Assembly (NCBI GenBank): GCA_023393165.1
Contig: JAEWMJ010000036.1
Span: forward strand, 20,344 to 84,343
Length of the DNA stretch: 64,000 bases
Source: Bacillota bacterium
GTDB taxonomy: Bacteria > Bacillota > Clostridia > Christensenellales > Christensenellaceae
Reading direction: 5' to 3'
The position numbers and the translations under genes are program-made. Positions 1 to 7,630 of this stretch are shown here, one piece after another; the first letter of the stretch is position 1, and each line of letters starts with the position of its first letter. The notes below the pieces were generated by a model. The model searched no databases. It had not been told where the DNA came from and saw only the letters and a list, made by a program, of their open reading frames with translations.

Positions 1-232
1 TTTCCGCGCCGGACAGTAAAGCCTCTGGGGAAAAGGGCACCAGGATATCGCCGTCCCATTTTTCGGGTTCTTTGTCACCACCGCAAACCGCATACTGCCA
101 GGGCCCGTTCAGGCAGATCCAATTTTCGCGGCGAAGCTGGGGACGGGGGTAATCGTTAAGCGGGCAGTTCCTGTCCATCTTTTCCGCCCAGCGGGTCATG
201 AGCCGCCGCGTCTCTTCCGTATTCTTTTGCAT
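1..232 (-). CDS. Glycoside hydrolase family 2 protein, N-terminal fragment
   Basis: Only the first 77 or so codons are in the window; the gene runs off the left edge. The start is an ATG at 230-232, 3 bases downstream of the preceding gene's stop. The visible protein has the pattern YPRPQLRRENWICLNGPW near residues 28-45 followed by a stretch around WDGDILVPFSPEA. This is typical of the sugar-binding jelly-roll domain at the start of GH2 enzymes (beta-galactosidase, beta-glucuronidase, beta-mannosidase relatives). The catalytic TIM barrel is not visible, so the substrate cannot be called. No signal peptide is seen, suggesting a cytoplasmic enzyme. It is the last visible gene of a minus-strand sugar operon with the DUF2804 protein and the MFS permease. 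Confidence 0.8.
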   Translation of the reverse strand, partial: MQKNTEETRRLMTRWAEKMDRNCPLNDYPRPQLRRENWICLNGPWQYAVCGGDKEPEKWDGDILVPFSPEALLSGAE

Positions 233-235
233 GGC

Positions 236-1252
236 CTACCACCTGTTTTCGGCATGTTCGCAGAACGCCGTCAGATCCTTTACTTCTATCCTTTGGCCGT
301 CCGGCAGTATGGCCGTGCCGTTATATTTGCCGAATACCTGGTGGCACTGCGTTCTGATAAAAGCGATTTTGTTTTGGGTAAAGTTATCATATGCCGGCGT
401 CATGGTAAAATCAAAACAGCCGGTATCATCCCTGAAACGCCAGGGCGCCATATAATCTGCTTCGTCCCTCTCCACCAGAAGCGCGCCCAATTTGTATGCC
501 CTGCCGTTCCAGAAAAACATATTTTCGGTCGCATTGCTTAAATCGCCGAATCCCCAGCCGATGTTAAACCCAAACCGTCCGCCATTTAAAAAGGCCGATC
601 CGTTGCCCCAGAACCATTCGTGGGAAAACGGCCACACGCCCCTGCCCCAGTCGAGCAGCGCCGTGTTTTCCGGGCCGGTTTCAAAAAGGGTCTCTCCAAA
701 CCGCGCGCTTCCGCGGGCGCCGAAATAATTTTCCTTGTAGTTGAGATAAAACTGATTTTTCTTATGAAACGGCGTTGCGATAACCATCTTTTCATTGTCC
801 GGATCGTTGTCCAGCACGATGCCGACATGGACGTCGCCTGTTTTTTTGTCTTTTGCCTGAATCGACAGGCGGCGTTCGGTTTCCGTGGTTTCAAACCGTA
901 TTTTAAAATCCTTGCCTTCGGCCTGAACGGTATTGGGCTGCTCCGGGTCTCGGGGCATTCCCATGCCGCGCATCGGAAAAGGCTTCATGCGCGAAAAGCT
1001 TAAGCGTTCCCCTGTTTTGAGCGAGATCAGCGTTGCCGAAAAATTTGCGACATAAGACACATGCCCGACGGTCATCTGCAAAACCTGCTCCGGGGTGGTG
1101 ATCTGGTAAAAATCCCATTCTTTGAGCGAAAACGGCCCTGCTTTTATGTTTTCGCGGTTATATTCATACAGCATTTTTTTTGCATAACCCGGGGAGAGAA
1201 TCCGCCCCTTGCCGTCCAAAAGCGCCGTTTTGGTTGTTTGTTCCCTTTGCAT
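236..1252 (-). CDS. DUF2804 domain-containing protein
   Basis: A 338-residue protein that I recognise as the DUF2804 family from its opening (LLDGKGRILSPGYAKKMLYE) and its repeated beta-strand and Trp/Gly-rich pattern (WGRGVWPFSHEWFWGNGSA in the C-terminal half). The family's biochemical function is unknown; members often sit beside glycosidases and sugar transporters. No signal peptide or membrane segment is seen. The ATG at 1250-1252 has a perfect GGAGG seven to eight bases upstream. It ends 3 bases before the GH2 start, so the two are co-transcribed. A palindromic element (1326-1442) separates it from the MFS gene. The family call is fairly sure; a role in carbohydrate handling is inferred from neighbours only. 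Confidence 0.75.
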   Translation of the reverse strand: MQREQTTKTALLDGKGRILSPGYAKKMLYEYNRENIKAGPFSLKEWDFYQITTPEQVLQMTVGHVSYVANFSATLISLKTGERLSFSRMKPFPMRGMGMPRDPEQPNTVQAEGKDFKIRFETTETERRLSIQAKDKKTGDVHVGIVLDNDPDNEKMVIATPFHKKNQFYLNYKENYFGARGSARFGETLFETGPENTALLDWGRGVWPFSHEWFWGNGSAFLNGGRFGFNIGWGFGDLSNATENMFFWNGRAYKLGALLVERDEADYMAPWRFRDDTGCFDFTMTPAYDNFTQNKIAFIRTQCHQVFGKYNGTAILPDGQRIEVKDLTAFCEHAENRW

Positions 1253-1325
1253 TTAAGGCCTCCTTATTCAGCTTGATGACAAACTTCCCTTTTTAGGATC
1301 AGATTAGCATATGCACTAACTCGGA

Positions 1326-1442
1326 AGGCCTCTGAAAGCCCCAAATACAAGGCATTTCGAGCATTGTGACGCAAGCGTAGTTTGACCTACGCTGAGGAAC
1401 AAGCGGAGAAATAACACAGTAGTTGGGGTTTGTCAGCGGCCT
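1326..1442. repeat. 117-bp imperfect inverted repeat (long hairpin or MITE-like element)
   Basis: The gap between the MFS and DUF2804 genes is filled by one long interrupted palindrome. Outer arms are AGGCCTCTGAAAGCCCCAA on the left and, read on the opposite strand from the right end, AGGCCGCTGACAAACCCCAA. The centre is a perfect AGCGTAG / CTACGCT hairpin around TTTGA at about 1374-1393. Intervening segments also pair with mismatches. Its right end overlaps the gap up to the MFS stop codon. No second copy is visible in this window. It could be a dispersed intergenic repeat, a small non-autonomous element, or an intercistronic RNA hairpin. Confidence 0.6.
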
Positions 1443-1455
1443 GTTATTGCTGCGT

Positions 1456-2820
1456 TTACGTATTCCGCTCCTTAATACGCCGGTTATACTGCCTGGCCGC
1501 GAAAAAGAGCGGAATGAAAGTGAGGATCACCAGAATGGCGGCCCACAGGAAAATCGATTCGGTAGGTATGTTTTCCGTGATACCGTATTCGTTTACAACG
1601 GTGCCCGTTCCGTTTTTGATCACCGCGTTGCCGATGATTGATCCGATGATCATTGGGATCAGGGTAAAGAACATCACGCGGACACCCTCGAACTGCCCGC
1701 GGTTTTCTGCAGGATAAAGCTGCTTTACCCACATGGTCATGGCCTGGATGATCAGCACGTAACCCGCGCCCGCCAGAAATATGGAAACCAAAAGGAGTAT
1801 GTTGGCGGATGAGAAGATGTTTGCCGTATCCATCGCACCCGGCTTTGCAAACAGGTACAGCAAACAAAGGCCAATCAGGTTCAGGATGATCGCGGCGGCG
1901 CCCACATACGGGGTTTTATTCTGGTTGATGAACCGGATCGCCGGAATCGCAAGCAGCATCGCCGCCATGAGTCCCACGCCCTGGAGAATACCCATGCTTG
2001 CGGCGGTAAAGCCCAGATGATAGATCATCCAGTTGCCCATATATACAAAATACACATTGAACGATATGAAAAAGATGGCGGTGGTGACGCAGACCAATAC
2101 CATTTCCTTCCGGCTGAAAAAGTTTTTGAAACCGAACACCCTGGAAAACTGGCGCCAGAACGAGCCGTCTTTATAGGGTTTGAGTTCTTTTGAATTCCGC
2201 AAAAACAGGAGCGATAAAAAGCCCATGGCTATCACAAAAACGCCCATTGACCAGAAAAGGCGCTGGTAATTGTCGTTGTCGCCGATCAGCATGCCGCCCA
2301 GCACCGTTCCCACAATGGTGCCGATCACAGGCTGGGTGGCCAGCGCCGCGCCGATCTGGCCGCGGTTCCGGTTTGTGGTCATGTCGTTTGTCCAGGCGTT
2401 GTAGCCCGAATCGTTGCCCATCGACCCAAAGAAGCTCATGACGTCGTCCGCCAGGATCACAAGCACAGCCGCCAGAAGGCCGAACTTGGTTCCGGCCCCT
2501 ACCGTCCCTCCATTCAGAAATTCGGTCAGCCCGAAGATAATCGTAAAAATTCCCCACAGGATATACCCGAGCGAGATAAACCTTCTGCGGGTTCCTTTCC
2601 TGTCCGACAGCGTGCCGAAAAAGAATGTTGAGAATGTCGTCACAAGCGCGCTGGTGATCACCATCAGCGTCACAATGTCCGAATCCTTAGCAATCTTGGC
2701 ATAGATAAACGTATTGAACCATTGGTTTTCAATGTTCCAGCAAAGCTGGCCGGCCAATCCCAGACCCCATACCAGAATCCAAAACCGGAAGCCGTTTTCT
2801 TTCTCTAGATTTTCCTTCAT
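1456..2820 (-). CDS. MFS transporter, probably a sugar/cation symporter type
   Basis: A 454-residue integral membrane protein with about twelve hydrophobic segments. Between segments 2 and 3 lies the MFS loop-like signature GTLSDRKGTRRRFISLG (D-R-K-G-x-R-R), and a large polar loop sits in the middle. The overall form resembles the glycoside-pentoside-hexuronide symporters and related MFS proteins, so a sugar or glycoside is the likely substrate. I choose the ATG at 2818-2820 because GGAGG lies six bases upstream of it; an in-frame ATG four codons earlier (2830-2832) is possible. It lies between the FAD oxidoreductase (35 bases upstream) and the DUF2804/GH2 genes, consistent with uptake of the glycoside those genes process. 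The substrate is not determinable from sequence. Confidence 0.8.
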   Translation of the reverse strand: MKENLEKENGFRFWILVWGLGLAGQLCWNIENQWFNTFIYAKIAKDSDIVTLMVITSALVTTFSTFFFGTLSDRKGTRRRFISLGYILWGIFTIIFGLTEFLNGGTVGAGTKFGLLAAVLVILADDVMSFFGSMGNDSGYNAWTNDMTTNRNRGQIGAALATQPVIGTIVGTVLGGMLIGDNDNYQRLFWSMGVFVIAMGFLSLLFLRNSKELKPYKDGSFWRQFSRVFGFKNFFSRKEMVLVCVTTAIFFISFNVYFVYMGNWMIYHLGFTAASMGILQGVGLMAAMLLAIPAIRFINQNKTPYVGAAAIILNLIGLCLLYLFAKPGAMDTANIFSSANILLLVSIFLAGAGYVLIIQAMTMWVKQLYPAENRGQFEGVRVMFFTLIPMIIGSIIGNAVIKNGTGTVVNEYGITENIPTESIFLWAAILVILTFIPLFFAARQYNRRIKERNT

Positions 2821-2854
2821 TTCCGCCTCCATTCCGCCTTGCGGCCTTCCCTTT

Positions 2855-4216
2855 TTATTTTTGTATATTGACTGACGCCGCTTCCTTTTCCGCCTCGTCC
2901 GCCATGCTGCGGGCCCGTTTCCAGAGAACGTCCGCTTTCATCCGCCAACCCGGAAAATCGCCGGGCCGCGCAGGGTAAGCCTGATAGTGTTTTAATATCC
3001 TGCCGCCGGTGTGCGCAGCGTCCGCGAGGCTTCTCAGGGTCGAAAACTTCAATTTGCCCGCCAGCACGCCTTTTATGATTCCGCTCATAAGGCTGCCCTC
3101 TTTTTCTTTTTCATCCCTGAATATGATGCTGCGGGAAAATTCGTAGTCGTTCTCCTCCGGCGTGCAGCTCACCGCGCCGGCCAGCATGGACAGCATCTGT
3201 GCAAACTGTGCTCCCTGCGCGGCGTAATAGCGAGGATTTAATCGCCACAGGGATTCCTGTGTGGGATACGCGCCGTCCATTAAGGCGCGCCCCGCCTCAT
3301 CAATTGCTATTTCCGCCTGGACCCAGGCCGCAGCCATGCCTTCGCCGCTCCAGGGATTGGTCAGGCAGGCCGCGTCGCCAAGCGCAATAAATCCGTCGGC
3401 AACAAAACTGTACGGCGGCCGCCGGTATGGGGTGCAGCCTTTTTCCACACGGACAACCTTGTGGGGCGGCAGCGAAACGCGGCCCGCAAATTTTTGAAAA
3501 CAGTATTCGGCGTATTCAAACGAGAGATTCGCCCCTACGCCCAGAATCGCCCCGTCCGGATCCTCCTGCGGAGCGATCCATGTCTTGTAGTACGGCCAGC
3601 CGCAGGTTCCCTCCACGCGGTCCCTCTCCGGGCCGTCCAGTTTTACATAGTAAAGCACAACATAAAATTTATCCCGGGGCCCGATCTCAAAGTTTTCCAC
3701 ACCGTATCCGTCTGGCAGGGCGGTGCGGACAACCGAGGGAATCCCGGACGCATCCGCGACAAGACGTGCGGACACGCGATGAAGCTCGTCATTGTACTCA
3801 ATCATACCGCCTGAGAGTTGTCCCGCGCCGTTAAAAACCGGCGAGACAAACCGCGCTTTGTGAAGCACAACCACGCCCAGGTTCTGCGCCCATTCCTTCA
3901 GGCGTTTTAAAAAGCCGTGCCTTTTGAGGACGTATACTTCATTTGTAGCGTTTTTGGGATACCGGTCCAGGGCCGAGCGCGATACAATGCGCGAAAAACT
4001 GAGGACAAAATCTTCGCCGCCTTCTTCCGGCTGCGGCACGCCGAACCTCGAAAAGCTATCCCATACCAGATGAAATATATCGTACCGCCTGCCGTGCTCC
4101 TGTCCGCCGTCTTTTTCGACCAAAAGAACGCGGTACCCCTGGCGCGCCATACCTGCGGCAAAATATAGACCCGCCGAGCAGCCGCCAACAACCAGCACAT
4201 CGTATTCCCGCTCCAT
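2855..4216 (-). CDS. FAD-dependent oxidoreductase, geranylgeranyl reductase/UbiH-like
   Basis: A 453-residue flavoprotein. The N-terminus has a dinucleotide-binding fold with VVGGCSAGLYFA (a GxxxxG variant, residues about 9-20) followed by the acidic end of strand 2 (VEKD). A second FAD motif, GDAACLTNPWSGEGM, lies near residue 285, as in geranylgeranyl reductases and aromatic hydroxylase-like enzymes. Substrates of this family range from polyprenyl chains to aromatic rings; here it is unknown. It is the promoter-proximal gene of the minus-strand sugar operon, divergent from the ArsR-type regulator at 4541. A role in oxidising or reducing an aglycone or sugar is only a guess from that context. 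Confidence 0.75.
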   Translation of the reverse strand: MEREYDVLVVGGCSAGLYFAAGMARQGYRVLLVEKDGGQEHGRRYDIFHLVWDSFSRFGVPQPEEGGEDFVLSFSRIVSRSALDRYPKNATNEVYVLKRHGFLKRLKEWAQNLGVVVLHKARFVSPVFNGAGQLSGGMIEYNDELHRVSARLVADASGIPSVVRTALPDGYGVENFEIGPRDKFYVVLYYVKLDGPERDRVEGTCGWPYYKTWIAPQEDPDGAILGVGANLSFEYAEYCFQKFAGRVSLPPHKVVRVEKGCTPYRRPPYSFVADGFIALGDAACLTNPWSGEGMAAAWVQAEIAIDEAGRALMDGAYPTQESLWRLNPRYYAAQGAQFAQMLSMLAGAVSCTPEENDYEFSRSIIFRDEKEKEGSLMSGIIKGVLAGKLKFSTLRSLADAAHTGGRILKHYQAYPARPGDFPGWRMKADVLWKRARSMADEAEKEAASVNIQK

Positions 4217-4340
4217 AAAAAGCCCCCTTGATCCATATAGAATCGGAATGTTTTCAAGCGCAAAAACTACCGGGTTATCCCCAAAAACAATTTACCTTAA
4301 GAATCAAGCAGCAACATATAATGTATCAATTCCGGATTTT

Positions 4341-4356
4341 GCCCGCCTGGGCGGGC
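4341..4356. other. GC-rich hairpin in the divergent intergenic region
   Basis: A perfect 7-base stem (GCCCGCC / GGCGGGC) with a 2-base loop lies between the divergently transcribed FAD oxidoreductase and ArsR genes. There is no T-run directly after it on the minus strand, although TTTT borders it at 4337-4340. It may be a leader hairpin for the minus-strand operon or a weak attenuator. The rest of 4217-4540 holds the TGAATAAAT sites and the ArsR promoter listed separately. Confidence 0.4.
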
Positions 4357-4359
4357 GGA

Positions 4360-4542
4360 TGAATAAATTTTATGAATAGAAATTGTTCAATATTTATGAA
4401 TAAATCATAGCAACAAAGAACTGCAAAGTCAAGGTTTACCACAACAAAACGCCGTAAACGGTTAAAATCGAAGGCAGTCCGTTTGTATTTATTCAACAAT
4501 TCTGATATAATAAAAGAAGCCAAGCAACAGAGGTGAATAAAT
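4360..4542. promoter_or_regulatory. Four TGAATAAAT sites, candidate operators of the adjacent ArsR-type regulator
   Basis: The 9-mer TGAATAAAT occurs at 4360-4368, 4397-4405 and 4534-4542 on the plus strand, and inverted (ATTTATTCA) at 4487-4495. The inverted copy overlaps the -35 box of the regulator's promoter and the last copy covers its start codon. ArsR-family proteins bind AT-rich repeats in divergent promoters, so autoregulation and control of the FAD/MFS/DUF2804/GH2 operon are plausible. The repeats are seen; the binding protein is inferred. Confidence 0.5.
4483..4511 (+). promoter_or_regulatory. Sigma-A promoter of the ArsR-type regulator gene
   Basis: TTGTAT (4483-4488), a 17-base spacer and a perfect TATAAT (4506-4511) lie 30 bases before the ATG at 4541. 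An inverted TGAATAAAT site overlaps the -35 box. Confidence 0.6.
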
Positions 4543-5503
4543 GACCAATAAATCGTCCATCCGCCTGAATCTGGAGGACAGCAAAAAAACCGCGCTGGTC
4601 TTGAAAGCGCTTTCGTCCGAATCACGGGTTAAGATACTGCGCAGCATCGTCAGGCAGCCGGCTATCCATTCCGAGCTGGCGGCTTCCCTTAAAATACCGC
4701 TTTCCACAATGACAATGCACCTTAAAATATTAGAGGAAGCGGGTCTGATCACGGTAACGCCGGTTCCGGGTACGCGCGGCTCGCAAAAGCGGTGCGGCGC
4801 TGCGGTTGACAGCATAACATTGGATATCATGCAAAGCATGCCTGAAACAAACGCCTCGGATCTGCTGTTCCGTGAGGATATGCCCATAGGCAATTACTTT
4901 GATTACCGCGTCACCGCGCCGTGCGGGATTGCTTCCGAGCGCGGCTATATATCCCATGACGACGACCCCGACGGTTTTTCCGATCCCGGGCGTTTTGCCG
5001 CGCAGATCATATGGCTTTCCCTGGGGTATCTGGAATACCGGTTCCCGGTAAAGCCGCTGTTTACGCCGGGATACCGGGTGGAGCGCATTGAGTTTTTGTT
5101 TGAAATGTGTTCCGAGACCTTTTGCTACAACGAGGATTGGCGTTCGGACGTAAGCCTGTGGATCAACGGTCACGAGATCGGCCTGATCGAGTGTCCGGGA
5201 GACCACGGCGGACGCAGAGGCCGCCTGAATCCCGGCTGGTGGCCGGATTACGCCACCCAGTTCGGCGATCTTCACCATGTAACCATCACAAACACCGGGT
5301 GCGCGATCGATTCCCAGCCCGCCGGCAGGCATACGCTTTCTTCGCTTTCCATGAACGCTGAAAACGGCATCCGCATCCGGATAGGTGTAAAACCGGACGC
5401 GCGCTACGCGGGAGGGTTCAACCTGTTTGGGGAAAAGTTCGGGGATTTTGGCCACGGCATCGTCATGCAGGCGTACGGCAAACGTCCCGCCCCGCAAATC
5501 TAA
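4541..5503 (+). CDS. ArsR-family regulator with a large C-terminal putative sensor domain
   Basis: A 320-residue protein. Residues about 15-90 form a winged helix-turn-helix of the ArsR/SmtB type (ALSSESRVKILRSI, then a recognition region LSTMTMHLKILEEAGLI). Classical ArsR proteins are about 100 residues; this one carries roughly 220 further residues rich in aromatic residues and beta strands (for example WRSDVSLWINGHEIG and PGWWPDYATQFGDLHH) with no metal-binding Cys pair next to the DNA-binding helix. That domain looks like a beta-sandwich and may bind a carbohydrate, given the glycosidase and sugar permease operon across the divergent promoter. The start ATG has AGAGGTG upstream. DNA-binding role: confident. 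Ligand: inference only. Confidence 0.8.
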   Translation: MTNKSSIRLNLEDSKKTALVLKALSSESRVKILRSIVRQPAIHSELAASLKIPLSTMTMHLKILEEAGLITVTPVPGTRGSQKRCGAAVDSITLDIMQSMPETNASDLLFREDMPIGNYFDYRVTAPCGIASERGYISHDDDPDGFSDPGRFAAQIIWLSLGYLEYRFPVKPLFTPGYRVERIEFLFEMCSETFCYNEDWRSDVSLWINGHEIGLIECPGDHGGRRGRLNPGWWPDYATQFGDLHHVTITNTGCAIDSQPAGRHTLSSLSMNAENGIRIRIGVKPDARYAGGFNLFGEKFGDFGHGIVMQAYGKRPAPQI

Positions 5504-5522
5504 CCCTATAAAAATGATTCCT

Positions 5523-6206
5523 TTATATCATCTTGCTCACTTTGTTTTTCAATTTCAGGCAGTCGTTGAGATGCACGATCTGGTGCCGGGTAATTGGCAT
5601 CAAAAGCAATCCGGCTATCGTTTTTCTGCCCCAGAAATCAAGCAGCCACACGGAATCCGGATGTTCCGTCACTCCGCCCTGCCGTAATATTTGATCCGTC
5701 CCATCCGGAGTTACCTTGCGTTTTAAATCTTTTGCGGTAAGGCCGCTCACAATGGAGCGCGTCTTTTGGCCCACGGCGTTTCTGTATGCAAAAAGCTGGT
5801 CAATGTTCAGATTTTGGCTTAGCGCAATGATCTCCTCGTCCGTCATTGCATTTCCAGTATCGGCTGCAATGGCATTGAGCCTGATTTTCCATTCGCCGTC
5901 AAATACCTGGTGCCCGCCCGCAATCAGCAGGTTTGCAACCAGATCTTCAATGCGCGTGATATGCCATACGTTCCACGCGAGCGTAACGTCTTTTTTTGTG
6001 GGCATAATGGAATAAGACGATTTTTCAATTCCATCAAATACCTCGCCCAAATATGTGGGGCCGGAAGAGCCGCTGACGGAAGACGCGTGCACAATGCCGT
6101 GCAGCTTAAGCGTCAGGCTGATTGCCTCGTCAATGCATTCGGGTATTCCCACGATTTCACGCAGCCGCGCGTTTTTGGGATTCCAATCTTTGCTCAGGCT
6201 AAACAT
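5523..6206 (-). CDS. DinB-superfamily protein
   Basis: A 227-residue soluble protein with the four-helix pattern of the DinB/YfiT-like metalloprotein superfamily. AWNVWHITRIEDLVANLLI in the first half and MPITRHQIVHLNDCLKLK near the C-terminus supply the usual spaced His residues (the H in VWHI and the H residues in TRHQIVHLND) that bind a divalent metal in this fold. Members include bacillithiol or mycothiol transferases and many unassigned proteins; no specific reaction can be claimed. It is a single gene, convergent with the ArsR-type gene (19-base gap) and divergent from the TetR gene at 6405. The region between them holds the TetR promoter and palindrome. Confidence 0.7.
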   Translation of the reverse strand: MFSLSKDWNPKNARLREIVGIPECIDEAISLTLKLHGIVHASSVSGSSGPTYLGEVFDGIEKSSYSIMPTKKDVTLAWNVWHITRIEDLVANLLIAGGHQVFDGEWKIRLNAIAADTGNAMTDEEIIALSQNLNIDQLFAYRNAVGQKTRSIVSGLTAKDLKRKVTPDGTDQILRQGGVTEHPDSVWLLDFWGRKTIAGLLLMPITRHQIVHLNDCLKLKNKVSKMI

Positions 6207-6334
6207 GATTCCACCCTTTCATCCGGTTATGCTTTCCGTTATTGATATACTGCTATATTTTAACATATTCACGCACGGCAGCATATATAAAATTCATCTG
6301 CCCAAAACATATTTGAATATCACCAAAAACACGC

Positions 6335-6392
6335 TTGACACACTCCCGGATTTGGGCTATTATAGTTATTGACCCTAAGTCAATAACTATAA
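6335..6392 (+). promoter_or_regulatory. TetR-gene promoter with perfect 14-base-arm palindromic operator
   Basis: TTGACA at 6335-6340, a 17-base spacer and TATTAT at 6358-6363 form a near-consensus promoter. A perfect palindrome spans 6360-6392: arm TTATAGTTATTGAC, five-base centre CCTAA, and the exact inverted arm GTCAATAACTATAA. It overlaps the -10 box and the transcription start, ending at the AAGGAGG ribosome site. This is the layout of a TetR autorepressor operator, and the next gene encodes a TetR protein. Confidence 0.75.
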
Positions 6393-6404
6393 GGAGGTGC
6401 GTTC

Positions 6405-7034
6405 ATGCCAAGACCGGTAAAAAAAACCGCCGACCAATGGAAGCAGGATATACTGCATGCGGCGCAGTCGCTTTTTATTTCCAAAGGATACGCGGAAACC
6501 TCCGTACACGATATCATGGAAGCAGCAGGCGGCGCAAAGGGCATGTTTTACCGTTCCTTTGAGAGCAAGGAAGAAATACTGAACGCCATCGTGGCCGGAT
6601 GGGCGGACGCCTACGCGCGCGCCGTTACCGGAGTCCTGCAAGACCCGGATACCTCATTCGGCGATAAATTCGCCCGGATTTTAGGCGTAATTGCTGAAAT
6701 GTCCCAAAAAACATCCGGAATGGAAGCGTTTTTCACCTCCGATAATGAAATCATGCTGAACCGGCTTGCAAAGAAAATGACGGCAACATTTGTCCCCCTG
6801 CTCTCCCGGGTCCTGCAATCCGGAATGGAAGAAGGGGTACTGCATATAGACGATCCTGTGTTTTACGCCAATTATATCATACACGGCGCATTGGGAGCAC
6901 TCAACTATGGCGGCGGTACTCCCGGCCAAAATATCGCCGCCAACTTAAAAAACCTACCCAATGCCGTTGCCGGCACGCTGCAAATGGACGTAAACGCCCT
7001 TGCAGGCGGTTTTAACCGGAAGGGAGAAAAGTAA
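6405..7034 (+). CDS. TetR/AcrR-family transcriptional regulator
   Basis: A 209-residue regulator. Residues about 12-60 are the TetR helix-turn-helix domain (ILHAAQSLFISKGYAETSV, then GAKGMFYRSFESKEEIL), followed by an all-helical ligand-binding domain without recognisable family signature. The ATG has AAGGAGG eight bases upstream. A perfect palindrome over its promoter (6360-6392) makes negative autoregulation very likely. It is followed directly by a tiny Cys-rich gene (start 7035, no gap) and a four-helix membrane protein (7168), so the likely target is its own operon. The inducing ligand is unknown. Confidence 0.9.
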   Translation: MPRPVKKTADQWKQDILHAAQSLFISKGYAETSVHDIMEAAGGAKGMFYRSFESKEEILNAIVAGWADAYARAVTGVLQDPDTSFGDKFARILGVIAEMSQKTSGMEAFFTSDNEIMLNRLAKKMTATFVPLLSRVLQSGMEEGVLHIDDPVFYANYIIHGALGALNYGGGTPGQNIAANLKNLPNAVAGTLQMDVNALAGGFNRKGEK

Positions 7035-7193
7035 ATGCCGCAGCCCCAAACAGAAAAATGCCCCTGCAAAAAAACAAGCTGCAAGCGGCATGGCGATTGC
7101 CCGTCATGCCTCACGCATCATAAAAAATCTCTGCCATATTGTAAAAGGAACAGAAAGGAATTCTCAAATGAATTATCCGGAAAACAGTTTTAA
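7035..7193 (+). CDS. Small Cys-rich protein, putative zinc-binding
   Basis: A 52-residue open frame that starts at the ATG immediately after the TetR stop codon (7032-7034) and ends with TAA at 7191-7193, overlapping the next gene's start by 26 bases. It contains seven-residue-spaced Cys/His groups: CPCKKTSCKRHGDCPSCLTH then HHKKSLPYC. I recall similar short C-x-C-x4-C-x5-C-x2-C-x3-HH-x-C proteins (related in style to DUF6485) scattered in Clostridia; function unknown, presumably binding zinc. The TetR gene ends in AGGGAGAAAAG just before the ATG, which can serve as ribosome site. Translation coupling with both neighbours is likely. A real gene is supported mainly by the conserved Cys pattern. 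Confidence 0.65.
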   Translation: MPQPQTEKCPCKKTSCKRHGDCPSCLTHHKKSLPYCKRNRKEFSNELSGKQF

Positions 7194-7614
7194 CAAAAAA
7201 AACTTCCCTGCCGCAATAGCCGGCGGTATCTTATCTGCCGCGCTCGGCGTACTGGCGCTGGTTTTGCTGCATATATCCGGGTTCCCGTACACAGTATATG
7301 TGCCAATCCTGATGGCCTGCGTCGCCCTGGCGTCATTCCTGTTTTCCTTGGCCTTTTTGACCGGCCTTATGCTCAAAAGAATGAATAACGGCAGCCATCC
7401 CATGCCCAAAAAAAGCGTTCAATGGTCTTACCTGCTTTCCTTAAGCCCGGCAATACTGATTATCGCTCCGCTTGCCGTAATCCTGCCATCGGCGCAGGGA
7501 ATTTCCTATGCGGTATATCTGCCCGTCTTTATTGCATTATTGATCGGAGCGGCAATGTTGCTGATTGTTTCCGCAATAGGATGGTTTTCCGCATACAGGC
7601 AGCTTAAAAAATAA
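7168..7614 (+). CDS. Small integral membrane protein, four predicted TM helices
   Basis: A 148-residue protein with hydrophobic segments at roughly residues 13-35, 42-66, 87-106 and 114-140, separated by short basic loops. I do not recognise a family. The ATG at 7168 is preceded by AGAAAGGA; an upstream in-frame start at 7000 would overlap the TetR gene by 35 bases and add an unlikely basic tail, so I reject it. It is the last gene of a TetR-small Cys protein-membrane protein set, which suggests a role in a stress or export response sensed by the TetR protein. Function is unknown. Confidence 0.7.
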   Translation: MNYPENSFNKKNFPAAIAGGILSAALGVLALVLLHISGFPYTVYVPILMACVALASFLFSLAFLTGLMLKRMNNGSHPMPKKSVQWSYLLSLSPAILIIAPLAVILPSAQGISYAVYLPVFIALLIGAAMLLIVSAIGWFSAYRQLKK

Positions 7615-7630
7615 TTCCGGCAGCCTCCGC

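Noticed and set aside
4341..4356. Terminator call for the GC-rich hairpin
   Set aside because: It lies between divergent gene starts and has no suitable T-run after it, so I list it only as a hairpin.
7000..7167. N-terminal extension of the small membrane protein
   Set aside because: It overlaps the TetR coding end and the small Cys-rich gene, and the ATG at 7168 has AGAAAGGA.
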